From: Chelatococcus reniformis | Lineage (GTDB): Bacteria > Pseudomonadota > Alphaproteobacteria > Rhizobiales > Beijerinckiaceae | Direction of reading: 5' to 3' | Assembly: GCF_014640075.1 (NCBI RefSeq) | Contig: NZ_BMGG01000006.1 | Span: 414,175 to 478,174, forward strand | Length of the DNA: 64,000 nt | In this document: positions 52,362-60,613 of the stretch, in pieces | How the letters are laid out: every line of letters begins with the position of its first letter | How positions within the stretch are numbered: position 1 is the first letter of the stretch | Notes under the pieces: generated by a model | The model's database searches: none | What the model saw: the letters and a program-made list of their open reading frames with translations, nothing else | Told to the model about the DNA's origin: nothing | Program-made: the position numbers and the translations under genes

Positions 52362-53570
52362 ATGAGGACGCTCAAGTTCGCGCTGCTGTGCGCGGCAGGC
52401 CTCGGCGCGACACTCGGTCCAGCGTGGGCGCAGAAGCAGTATGACACCGGCGCCACCGACACCGCGGTGACGATCGGCAACACGGTTCCCTATAGCGGCC
52501 CGCTGTCGGCGCACGGCATGCAAGGGCGCACCGAAGCCGCCTTCTTCCGCATGCTCAACGAGGAGCGCGGCGGCATCAACGGCCGCAAGATCAATTTCAT
52601 CTCGCTGGACGATGCGTTCTCGCCCCCCAAGACCGTCGAACAGACGCGCAAGCTGGTGGAGCAGGACGGCGTCCTCGCCACGTTTGCCTCGGTAGGCACG
52701 GCCGCCCAGACGGCGGTGCAGAAATACCTGAACGGCAAGGGCGTGCCGCAGCTTCTCGTCAGCACCGGCGCGACCAAATGGAACCAGCCCTCGGTCTTCA
52801 AATGGACGACGCCGGCCTCCAGCACCTACGGCGTCGAGGCCGAGAGCTACGCCAAGTATCTCCTCAAGGAGAAGCCCGACGCCAAGGTGGTGATCTTCTA
52901 CCAGAACGACGACTATGGAAAGGACTACGTCACCGGCTTCAAGAAGGGCCTCGGCGACAAGGCCTCCACCATGATCATCAAGGAGATCACCTACGAGCTG
53001 ACCGACCCGACGGTCGATTCCCAGGTGCTCGCCGCCAAGAACAGCGGCGCCGACACGCTGCTCAACGTGACCCTCGGCAAGGCGACATCGCAGACCTTCA
53101 AGAAGCTGACGGAGATCGGCTGGAAGCCGCTTCAGTTCGTCAGCAGCCCGTCGACCGGCCGCGTCTTCCTCGACGCCGCCGGCATCGAGAACATCCAGGG
53201 CATCATGACGGCGAGCGCCTACAAGCAGGTGACCAGCCCGCGCTGGGCCGACGATCCGGACGTCAAGACCTATCTCGCCTTCATGAAGAAATACCTGCCC
53301 AACGACGACATCACCAACGAGATCGGCTTCGTTTCTTATTCGTTCGCTCACGTCATGGCGCACATCATCGAGAAGGCCGGTGACAACCTCACGCGCGAAA
53401 ACCTGCTGAAGCAGGCGACGACGCTGAAGGACGTCAAGGTGCCGGCGCTCATCCCCGGCGTCAGCTACAGCAACTCCCCCACCGACTACACGCCGGTGAA
53501 GGCCTTGCAGCTCTACCGTTTCGAAGGCAACGACTGGGCGCCCGTCGGCGAGGTGATCCACATCAATTGA
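52362..53570 (+). CDS. Periplasmic substrate-binding protein, branched-chain amino acid/amide type (LivK-like)
   Basis: A 402-residue class I periplasmic binding protein (Peripla_BP_6). A Sec signal ([18 protein letters not shown]) is followed by [50 protein letters not shown]-like [24 protein letters not shown] and a second lobe with [17 protein letters not shown]. Such proteins feed LivHMGF transporters, but no such permease or ATPase genes are adjacent, so it is an orphan. The ligand may be an amide, urea-like or aromatic compound. GGGAGGAA precedes ATG at 52362. A strong hairpin terminates it. Confidence 0.93.
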   Translation: MRTLKFALLCAAGLGATLGPAWAQKQYDTGATDTAVTIGNTVPYSGPLSAHGMQGRTEAAFFRMLNEERGGINGRKINFISLDDAFSPPKTVEQTRKLVEQDGVLATFASVGTAAQTAVQKYLNGKGVPQLLVSTGATKWNQPSVFKWTTPASSTYGVEAESYAKYLLKEKPDAKVVIFYQNDDYGKDYVTGFKKGLGDKASTMIIKEITYELTDPTVDSQVLAAKNSGADTLLNVTLGKATSQTFKKLTEIGWKPLQFVSSPSTGRVFLDAAGIENIQGIMTASAYKQVTSPRWADDPDVKTYLAFMKKYLPNDDITNEIGFVSYSFAHVMAHIIEKAGDNLTRENLLKQATTLKDVKVPALIPGVSYSNSPTDYTPVKALQLYRFEGNDWAPVGEVIHIN

Positions 53571-53576
53571 CAAGGT

Positions 53577-53607
53577 CCGCCGCGCCGGCCTGCCGCCGGC
53601 GCGGCGG
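53577..53607 (+). terminator. Strong hairpin after the LivK-like gene
   Basis: Stem 53577-53589 pairs exactly with 53595-53607 (13 bp, loop CTGCC), seven bases after the stop, with outer AAGGTC/GACCTT adding to it. There is no long T-run. Confidence 0.6.
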
Positions 53608-53638
53608 CCCGACCTTCGTCTCCGACCGGGACCGCACC

Positions 53639-54100
53639 ATGACCGCATCGCCCTTCCAGATCCGCACGCTCGGCCCCGACGACACCGGACTGTTCGACGA
53701 CATGTTGAACGTCTTCGGCGAAGCCTTCGACGATATCGAGGCGTATGGCCGGGCCCGGCCGAGCGCCGGCTACCTGAAGCGCCTGCTCGGCGGGGATCAG
53801 TTCATCGCCGTCGTCGCGGTGAAGGAGGGCCGCGTGGTCGGCGGCCTCGCCGCCTACGAGCTCCTCAAGTTCGAGCAGGAGCGCAGCGAGATCTATATCT
53901 ACGACCTCGCCGTTGCGGCCCCGCAGCGGCGCCAGGGCATCGCCACGGCCCTGATCGAGGAGCTGAAGCACATCGCCGCGGCGCGCGGCGCCTACGTCAT
54001 CTTCGTGCAGGCCGACCACGGCGACGACCCCGCCATCGCCCTCTACACCAAGCTCGGCACCCGCGAGGATGTGCTGCACTTCGATATATCGCCGGCGTGA
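53639..54100 (+). CDS. GNAT acetyltransferase of the AAC(3)-I aminoglycoside family
   Basis: A 153-residue acetyltransferase whose sequence follows the AAC(3)-I pattern closely, notably [40 protein letters not shown] (acetyl-CoA loop Q/RxxGxA) and [35 protein letters not shown](3)-I enzymes acetylate gentamicin-class aminoglycosides. Environmental chromosomal members exist and may act on other amines, so resistance is a prediction only. No integron attC or transposase is visible near it. It is a short gene between the LivK-like gene and an AT-rich gap. Residue identity to clinical enzymes needs a search. Confidence 0.9.
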   Translation: MTASPFQIRTLGPDDTGLFDDMLNVFGEAFDDIEAYGRARPSAGYLKRLLGGDQFIAVVAVKEGRVVGGLAAYELLKFEQERSEIYIYDLAVAAPQRRQGIATALIEELKHIAAARGAYVIFVQADHGDDPAIALYTKLGTREDVLHFDISPA

Positions 54101-54413
54101 ATGCTGCCGTTTCCGTCCAGTCCGCCGCGAAAGTCGTTCTCCGGCACGCTTCAGGCTCGCTCGGAGCAACGGCCGCTTGCCCGGACGCCCGCCGCGGCGG
54201 CGGCTATGCGCCAGAGCATCCTGCGGAAAATTTACTCCATCAACGTAAATCGGAAGAATGAATTTTCCATCATCCAATCTATAAACGAAAACAAATTCCG
54301 GCTTTCCGCCGATATATAATAAATCAAGGATCAATGATTGGAAGGACACGGCGCGGCGTCTACGCGACAGCATGCCGCTGTACGGTGCCCGTTCAATTTC
54401 GGGGACAGCACCC
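54101..54413. other. AT-richer leader region before the first LLM monooxygenase
   Basis: 313 bases with no gene. A/T-rich between about 54225 and 54330, including TATAAT at 54315-54320 with no matching -35 at 16-18 bases. Likely the control region of the 54414-63641 cluster. Confidence 0.45.
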
Positions 54414-55769
54414 ATGGCTAAACGCCAAGGCCAGATCAAACTTGGGGCCTTCCACTATATTTCCGGGCATCACATCGCCGCGTGGCGCCATCCCGGCGCT
54501 TCCGCCGACACCTCGCTCGCCGACTATGTGAACTTCGCCAAGACCGCCGAGGCCGCCAAGTTCGATGCCGTGTTCCTGGCCGACAGCGTCGACGTGCGCC
54601 TGCTGCATCCGGAGGGGGCGGCCCGCAAGGCCCACACCGGCATCACCCTCTTCGAGCCGCTGACGCTGCTCGCCGCGCTCGCCACGGCCACGAGCCGCAT
54701 CGGCCTCATCGCGACCGCCTCCACCAGCTTCAACGAGCCGTTCAACCTCGCGCGCAAGTTCGCCTCGCTCGACCATATCAGCGGCGGCCGCGCGGGCTGG
54801 AACCTGGTGACCACCAACGACCCCGAGGCCGCGCTCAACTTCAACCATATGGCGCCCGTTCCGCCGGCCCAGCGCTATGCGCGCGCCGAGGAGTTCGTCG
54901 ACGTCGTGCGCGGGCTGTGGGACAGCTTCGAGGACGACGCTTTTCTGCGCGACCGCGACAGCGGCCTCTACGTCGACCTGGCCAAGCTGCACGTCCTCGA
55001 TCACCAGGGCCCCCACTTCCAGGTCAAGGGGCCACTGAACAGCCCCCGGTCGCCCCAGGGGCACCCGGTCGTGGTGCAGGCCGGCTCGTCCGAGCCCGGC
55101 AGGGAGCTCGCGGCCCGCACGGCCGAGGTCATCTTCACCGCCCAGCAGACCCTGGCCGAAGCCACCCGCTTCTACGCGGACGTGAAAGGCCGCCTGGCGA
55201 AATACGGCCGCGCGCCGGACGAACTGAAGATCATGCCCGGCGCCTTCATCGTAGTCGGGCGGAGCGAAGCCGAGGCGCAGGACAAGTTCGAGGCGTTGCA
55301 GCAACTGATCCAGCCCGAAGTCGGACTCGAGCTCCTGCGCGTGATGCTCGGGGTCGACCTGCGCGGCTACGACCTCGACCAGCCGATTCCGCCGCTGACC
55401 GATACCTTGGGCAGCAAGAGTCGCCAGACCCTCGTCGCCGAACTGGCGCGTCGGGAGGGCCTCTCCATTCGCCAGCTCTACCAGCGCATCGCCGGCGCCC
55501 GCGGCCATTGGCAGCTCGTCGGCACCGGTGCGCAGATCGCCGATGAACTGGAAGAGCGCTTCGTCCACTACGGCGCGGACGGCTTCAACCTGATGTCGCC
55601 GCTGCTGCCCCAGGGGCTCACGGACTTCGTCGAGCTGGTGCTGCCCGAGCTGCGCCGCCGCGGCCTGTTCCGCACCGAATACGAGGGCCGGACGCTGCGC
55701 GAGAACCTCGGCCTCGCACGTCCCGCCCATCGCAGCGCCCGTGCCGGCGCCTCCGTCGCGGCGGAGTGA
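54414..55769 (+). CDS. LLM-class flavin-dependent monooxygenase, NtaA/SnaA/DszA type
   Basis: A 451-residue FMNH2-dependent oxygenase. Family markers: GQIKLGAFHYISGHHIAAWRHPGA near the N-terminus, FDAVFLADS, FEPLTLLAALATATSRIGLIATASTSFNEPFNLARKFASLDHISGGRAGWNLVTT and NSPRSPQGHPVVVQAGSSEPGRELAA. Relatives oxidise nitrilotriacetate, pristinamycin or dibenzothiophene sulfone; many others serve organosulfur scavenging. A separate flavin reductase is needed and none is adjacent. ATG at 54414; GTG of the next gene may overlap its stop. A second, divergent copy lies at 62307-63641. Confidence 0.93.
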   Translation: MAKRQGQIKLGAFHYISGHHIAAWRHPGASADTSLADYVNFAKTAEAAKFDAVFLADSVDVRLLHPEGAARKAHTGITLFEPLTLLAALATATSRIGLIATASTSFNEPFNLARKFASLDHISGGRAGWNLVTTNDPEAALNFNHMAPVPPAQRYARAEEFVDVVRGLWDSFEDDAFLRDRDSGLYVDLAKLHVLDHQGPHFQVKGPLNSPRSPQGHPVVVQAGSSEPGRELAARTAEVIFTAQQTLAEATRFYADVKGRLAKYGRAPDELKIMPGAFIVVGRSEAEAQDKFEALQQLIQPEVGLELLRVMLGVDLRGYDLDQPIPPLTDTLGSKSRQTLVAELARREGLSIRQLYQRIAGARGHWQLVGTGAQIADELEERFVHYGADGFNLMSPLLPQGLTDFVELVLPELRRRGLFRTEYEGRTLRENLGLARPAHRSARAGASVAAE

Positions 55770-55816
55770 GCGGGTCCGCCCCGCCCCGTCGCCCCACGTC
55801 TCCCGCCAAGGCCAGA

Positions 55817-57034
55817 ATGATGTCCAGCACCGCCTCCAGTGCCCGCAGCCTCAGCGAGGCTCCGCCTGATTTTCAGCTGCTGTTCGACACCATCGCCGCC
55901 GGCGCGGCCGAGCGCGACCGCGACCGCGTCCTGCCCTTCGACATCATGGACCGGCTGCGGGAAAGCCGGATCGGCGCGCTGCGGCTGGCCAAGGCCGACG
56001 GCGGTGCGGGCCTCAGCCACCGCGAGCAGTTCCGCGTCGTCATCGCCCTGGCCGCCGCCGATCCCAACGTCGCTCATATCCTGCGCAACCATTTCAGCTT
56101 CGTCGAGCGCTTCGCTCGGCCCAAGAACGTGCCGCACCGGGACAAATGGGCAAAGCTCATCGCCAGCGGTGCCATCGTCGGGCTCGCCAATACCGAGCTC
56201 AACAGTCCGAAGGTCGGCGCCGTCCCCTACGAGACGCGGCTTACGACCGATGGCGACGGTTATCGGCTCGATGGGGTGAAATACTACAGCACCGGCACGC
56301 TGTTTTCCGACGTGGTCCAGGTCCGGGCGACCGCGCCTGACGATCGCCCTGTGTCGGTGATCATCCCCACTCGGCGCGAGGGCGTCGAGCTCGTCGACGA
56401 CTGGGACGGCGCCGGCCAGCGGTTGACGGGATCGGGCACCACCCGCCTCCACGACGTGCGCGTCGAGGCGGACGAGGTGGTGTTCGACGTGCCCGGCCTG
56501 ACCTACAGCCTCACCTACAACAACACCCTCGCCCAGCTCCTGGTCACCGCCATCGTCGCCGGCATCCTGCGCAGCGTGCTCCAGGACGCCAAGGCGCTGG
56601 TCATCTCGCGCAAGGACCGCAACTTCTACTATGCCAACGCGGCCCGCGCCGCCGACGACCCGCTGCTCCAGCAGGTGATCGGCGAGATCGCCAGCAACGC
56701 CTTCGCCGCCGAGGCGTTGATTCTGACTGCGGCCGATGCCCAGGACGAACTGGCGCTGGTGCGCGAGCGCGGTCTGCCCGACGAGGCGCTGGCGCATACC
56801 GCCGCCGAGATTGCGGCCAAGACCAAGATCGTCGTCGACGAGCTGACCCTGCGCAGTGCCAACCGCCTGTTCGACGCGGGCGGCGCCTCGGCCCTGCAGC
56901 GCACCAAGAACCTCGATCGCCATTGGCGCAACGCCCGCACCCTCGCCAACCACAACCCGTCCGTCCTCAAGGCGCAGGCCCTCGGCGCCTACGAGCTCAG
57001 CGGCGAGCCGCTCCCGGGCCAAGGCTTCTTCTAG
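55817..57034 (+). CDS. Acyl-CoA-dehydrogenase-fold monooxygenase, SfnB/DszC-like
   Basis: A 405-residue flavin-dependent protein. The N-terminal helices, middle barrel (GLANTELNSPKVGAVPYETRLTTDGDGYRLDGVKYYSTGT) and C-terminal helical domain (TLRSANRLFDAGGASALQRTKNLDRHWRNARTLANHNPSVLKAQALG) match the SfnB/DszC branch, which uses reduced flavin and O2 rather than dehydrogenating acyl-CoA. The ANHNP motif is typical of this branch. ATG at 55817; a GTG at 55766 would overlap the previous stop (GTGA). The TAG stop lies within an intergenic repeat. The neighbours (LLM oxygenases, ABC transporter) support a scavenging role. Confidence 0.92.
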   Translation: MMSSTASSARSLSEAPPDFQLLFDTIAAGAAERDRDRVLPFDIMDRLRESRIGALRLAKADGGAGLSHREQFRVVIALAAADPNVAHILRNHFSFVERFARPKNVPHRDKWAKLIASGAIVGLANTELNSPKVGAVPYETRLTTDGDGYRLDGVKYYSTGTLFSDVVQVRATAPDDRPVSVIIPTRREGVELVDDWDGAGQRLTGSGTTRLHDVRVEADEVVFDVPGLTYSLTYNNTLAQLLVTAIVAGILRSVLQDAKALVISRKDRNFYYANAARAADDPLLQQVIGEIASNAFAAEALILTAADAQDELALVRERGLPDEALAHTAAEIAAKTKIVVDELTLRSANRLFDAGGASALQRTKNLDRHWRNARTLANHNPSVLKAQALGAYELSGEPLPGQGFF

Positions 57035-57136
57035 AGCGTTTTCGAGCGAAGTGGACGCCGGTTCGCGTGAAGAAAACGCGATAAATCAAATAGATAGAGC
57101 ATTTCGGCGATTCGAAGAAACGCGGAAATGCTCTAG
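57031..57136. repeat. Dispersed intergenic palindromic repeat (double hairpin)
   Basis: Begins CTAGAGCGTTTTCGAGCGAA and ends near GGAAATGCTCTAG. First hairpin: GCGTTTTC (57036-57043) with GAAAACGC (57072-57079). Second: TAGAGCATTTC (57095-57105) with its 11-base complement (57125-57135). I recall near-identical elements scattered in many rhizobial-order genomes. Its first bases supply the TAG stop of the upstream gene. Confidence 0.75.
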
Positions 57137-57156
57137 GCCCTCCTCCTCTTCCTTCC

Positions 57157-58815
57157 ATGAGCACGAGCCTTCCGATGACCGCTGCGGCCCCCCTCGCCCT
57201 CCGCCGACGTTCCGCTCTCGCCTGGCCGCTGCTGGCTGCCGCGGCCGTGTGCGCCGGCCCCGCCCTGGCGGCGGCGCAGCCGCAGCCCGGCGGGTCGATC
57301 ACCTTCGGGGTGACGACGGAGCCCGTGTGCTTCAATCCGCAGCGCTCGACCCAGCAGAACTCGTTCATCGTCATCCGCAACTTCGTGGATTCGCTGATCG
57401 CCAAGGGAGCGGGCGGCCGCTTCCTCCCGTGGCTCGCAACCAGCTGGACGATCTCGCCGGACGGCAAGGTCTACGACCTCAAGCTGCGGCCGGACGTGAC
57501 CTTTCACGACGGCGAGAAGCTCGATGCGGCCGCCGTCAAGTTCAACCTCGATTTCGTCAAGGACCTGAAGAACGCCAACGCGGCGAGCGAGTTGGTGCGG
57601 TCGCTGGCGCAGGTCGACGCCGTCGGTCCCCACGAGGTGCGGCTCACGCTGTCGCAGCCCGACTCGACCTTCCTGGAATCGCTGTCGAGCATCCGCCTCG
57701 GCATCCTGTCGCCCAAGGCACTGCAATCGGGCGACCAGCTCTGCTCCGGTGGCCCGGCCCTCGCCGGCACGGGGCCATTCCTGTTCGAATCCTACACCCG
57801 CGGCCAGTCGGTCGCGCTGGTGCGCAACAAGGACTACGCCTGGGCGCCCGGCTATGCCGCCCACACCGGGCCCGCGTATCTCGACCGCGCCACCATCCGC
57901 TTCCTGCCGGAATATTCCGTGCGTGCCGGCGCGCTCTCCTCGGGGCAGGTGGACGTGATCGAGGGCGTGCAGCCGACCGACGCCGCCCTGTTCAAGGACC
58001 AGCCCGGCTTCCAATTCATCACCGGGCCGTCCGGCGCGCAGACGGCCTTCACGCTCAACATCAACTACACCATCCCGCCCGCCACCGACGTGCGCGTGCG
58101 CCAGGCGCTGCGCGACGGCGCCGACATCGGCGCGCTGGTTAAGAGCGTCTACCTCGGCACGGTCCGTCCCGCCTGGTCCAACATCGGCCCCGAGAACCCC
58201 TTCTACGACAAGACGCTGGAGGGCACGTGGGGCAACGATCCGGCCAAGGCCAACAAGCTGCTCGACGAAGCGGGCTGGACCGGACGCGATGCTGAAGGCT
58301 TCCGCACCAAGGACGGCCAGCGCCTCACCATCGAGGTCGGCTATCCCCAGCCTTACGTGCGCGACAATCGCGACGTGCTGATCCAGGGCGTGCAGGCCCA
58401 GTTGCGCAAGAAGCTCGGCTTCGACCTCAAGCTGCGCATCACCACCGGCGGCGAGTGGGCCCAGCAGCTCGCCAAGGGCACCTGGACCATCTACCCCAAC
58501 ACCTATCTGCCGGCCGACGCGGCGCGCGAGCTCGACGCCAACATCGGCCGCAACGGCTTCATCAGCGCCGTCGCCGACAAGGCCGATCAGCCGTTGTTCG
58601 ATCTCATCGAGAAGGCGCAGCGGGCGACCGATATCGAGGCCAAGCGGGAGTTCACCGCGGCGGCCCAGAAGCGGGCCGTGGAGCAGGCGTTCATCGTGCC
58701 CCTCTTCGCGGCGAACTATCAGCTCGCGGCCAAGGACACCATCCGCGGCCTGTCGTTCGAGACCCAGCTCGATTCGCCCTCCAACCTCTACGACGTCTGG
58801 GTGGCGCAGCCGTGA
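57157..58815 (+). CDS. ABC transporter periplasmic binding protein, family 5 (dipeptide/oligopeptide type)
   Basis: A 552-residue solute-binding protein (SBP_bac_5). The N-terminal signal (RRRSALAWPLLAAAAVCAGPALA) ends near AAAQP. The mature protein has GGSITFGVTTEPVCFNPQRSTQQNS, WLATSWTISPDGKVYDLKLRPDVTFHDGEKLDAAAVKFNLDF and FTLNINYTIPPATDVRVRQAL, as in family 5. The Cys in ITFGVTTEPVC is unusual for this position. It is first gene of a tightly coupled operon: permease, permease, ATPase, LLM oxygenase, each overlapping. The ligand could be a peptide, opine or sulfur-containing organic. Confidence 0.93.
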   Translation: MSTSLPMTAAAPLALRRRSALAWPLLAAAAVCAGPALAAAQPQPGGSITFGVTTEPVCFNPQRSTQQNSFIVIRNFVDSLIAKGAGGRFLPWLATSWTISPDGKVYDLKLRPDVTFHDGEKLDAAAVKFNLDFVKDLKNANAASELVRSLAQVDAVGPHEVRLTLSQPDSTFLESLSSIRLGILSPKALQSGDQLCSGGPALAGTGPFLFESYTRGQSVALVRNKDYAWAPGYAAHTGPAYLDRATIRFLPEYSVRAGALSSGQVDVIEGVQPTDAALFKDQPGFQFITGPSGAQTAFTLNINYTIPPATDVRVRQALRDGADIGALVKSVYLGTVRPAWSNIGPENPFYDKTLEGTWGNDPAKANKLLDEAGWTGRDAEGFRTKDGQRLTIEVGYPQPYVRDNRDVLIQGVQAQLRKKLGFDLKLRITTGGEWAQQLAKGTWTIYPNTYLPADAARELDANIGRNGFISAVADKADQPLFDLIEKAQRATDIEAKREFTAAAQKRAVEQAFIVPLFAANYQLAAKDTIRGLSFETQLDSPSNLYDVWVAQP

Positions 58816-59744
58816 TCATCCATCCGGTCGCGCGCCGCATCCTGGCCCGGCTGGCGACGAGCCTCGTCGTCGTCTGGGGCAGCATCACGGCCGCGTTCCT
58901 GGCGCTGCACGCCCTGCCCGGGCGGATCGAGGACATCCTCGCCGGCGACCTCATCTATCCCGGCCTGCGCGAGGCGATCATCGCCGAGTGGGGGCTCGAC
59001 CGGAGCCTCTTTGCCCAATACGTCGACTTCGTCGGGCGCATCGCCGCCGGCGACTTCGGCCTCTCCTACGTGCTGCGCCAGCCGGTCGCGCAGATCGTCG
59101 GCTCGCAGATCTGGCCGACGGTCCACCTCGCCTCGGCGGCGGGCGTGCTGGCGCTGATTCTGGCTGGTGTGGCGGCCACGCTCACCGCCGGCCGCGGGCG
59201 GCTGGCACGCGGCCTCGCCGCCGCCGTCGAGCTCACCTGCGCCTCCGCGCCGGTGTTCTGGATCGGCATCCTCCTGCTGATGCTCTTCTCCTTCACGCTG
59301 CGCTGGTTCCCCGTCTCGGGCGCGCAGTCGTGGCAGGCGCTGGTGCTGCCGGCGGTGGCGCTGGCGCTGCCCACCGCGGGCCTGCTCGCCCAGGTGCTGC
59401 GGGAGGCCATGGAGCGGGCGCTGGAGCAGCCCTTCGTCGTCACCGTCCGTGCCCGCGGCCTCGGCGAAGGCCTGATCCGCCTGCGCCACGTGCTGCGCCA
59501 CGCCGCCCTGCCCGCTGTGACGCTGGGCGGCTGGCTCATCGGTGGCCTCCTCGGCGGCGCCGTCATCACCGAGAAGGTCTTCGGCCGGCCGGGGCTCGGC
59601 ACGGTCACACTGAACGCGGTGCTGTCCCACGACGTGCCGGTGGTGCTCGCCGTGGTGCTGCTGGCCGCCTTCATCCACGTCGCCGCCTCGACGCTGCTCG
59701 ACATCGTCTACGTCGTCATCGACCCCAGGCTCAGGCAGCAATGA
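58812..59744 (+). CDS. ABC transporter permease, DppB/OppB type
   Basis: A 310-residue inner-membrane permease with the DppB topology: one N-terminal helix (LARLATSLVVVWGSITAAFLALHALPG), a periplasmic loop, then five helices. The EAA-like coupling motif (VRARGLGEGLIRLRHVLRHAALPAV) contacts the ATPase. GTG start at 58812 overlaps the binding-protein stop (GTGA). It works with the next permease and the fused ATPase. Confidence 0.93.
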   Translation: MIIHPVARRILARLATSLVVVWGSITAAFLALHALPGRIEDILAGDLIYPGLREAIIAEWGLDRSLFAQYVDFVGRIAAGDFGLSYVLRQPVAQIVGSQIWPTVHLASAAGVLALILAGVAATLTAGRGRLARGLAAAVELTCASAPVFWIGILLLMLFSFTLRWFPVSGAQSWQALVLPAVALALPTAGLLAQVLREAMERALEQPFVVTVRARGLGEGLIRLRHVLRHAALPAVTLGGWLIGGLLGGAVITEKVFGRPGLGTVTLNAVLSHDVPVVLAVVLLAAFIHVAASTLLDIVYVVIDPRLRQQ

Positions 59745-60613
59745 CCGACTCCTCCCTTGCGGGCACGGCACCCGTCGACGACGCCGCCGTCCGCTCCCGG
59801 GCGTTGCCGCGGCCCTCGGCCGGCGTGGCGCTGGCCGCGGCCTTCGTGCTGCTGCTGGCGGTCGCAGCCCTCGCCCCGCAGCTGTTCACCCACTACGATC
59901 CGCTCGAAGGCGACGCGCTGGCGTCGCTGCAGCCGCCCGGGGCCGAGCACCTCTTCGGCACCGACCGGCTCGGCCGCGACATCTTCGCCCGCACGCTCTA
60001 CGGGGCCCGCTATTCGCTGGCCATCGGCCTGGGCGCGGCGGCCATCAGTGCCGTCTTCGGCATCGCGCTGGGGCTCCTCGCCGGCCAGCGCAGCCGGCTA
60101 CTCGACGAGACGGTGTCGCGGCTGTTCGACATCATCTCGTCGTTCCCCGGGGTGCTGCTGGCCCTGCTCGTGGTGACCTTCCTCGGCGCCGGCCTGACCA
60201 ACATCGCCATCGCCGTCGGCATCTCCGCGATCCCGAAGTTCGGGCGGGTGGTGCGGGCGCAGACCCAGCTGGTGCGTGACGCGGACTATGTCACGCACGC
60301 CTACATCTACGGGCGCAGCCGCCTCGGCGTGTTTTTCGGCCACTTGCTGCCCAACGTGCTGACCGCCGTTCCGGTGGTCGCGACGGTCTCGATCGGCACC
60401 ACCATCCTGGCCGTCTCGGGCCTCAGCTTCCTCGGTCTCGGCCCGCAGCCGCCGACGCCCGAATGGGGCGTGATGCTGGCGGAAAGTCGCGACGTGCTGC
60501 GCATCGCCTGGTGGCCCGGCGTGTTCCCGGGGGCCGCGATCACGCTCACGGTGATCGCCTTCACCGTGCTGGGCAACGCCTTGCAGCGCCGTTTCGAGGG
60601 CCGCGCCCCATGA
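59741..60613 (+). CDS. ABC transporter permease, DppC/OppC type
   Basis: A 290-residue partner permease. After an N-terminal helix (GVALAAAFVLLLAVAALAP) comes the DppC-specific HLFGTDRLGRDIFARTLYGARYSLAIGLGAAAISAVFGI, then five helices and the EAA loop (YVTHAYIYGRSRLGVFFGHLLPNVL). It starts by ATGA overlap with the previous gene. The C-terminus overlaps the ATPase gene (ATGA). Confidence 0.94.
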   Translation: MTDSSLAGTAPVDDAAVRSRALPRPSAGVALAAAFVLLLAVAALAPQLFTHYDPLEGDALASLQPPGAEHLFGTDRLGRDIFARTLYGARYSLAIGLGAAAISAVFGIALGLLAGQRSRLLDETVSRLFDIISSFPGVLLALLVVTFLGAGLTNIAIAVGISAIPKFGRVVRAQTQLVRDADYVTHAYIYGRSRLGVFFGHLLPNVLTAVPVVATVSIGTTILAVSGLSFLGLGPQPPTPEWGVMLAESRDVLRIAWWPGVFPGAAITLTVIAFTVLGNALQRRFEGRAP

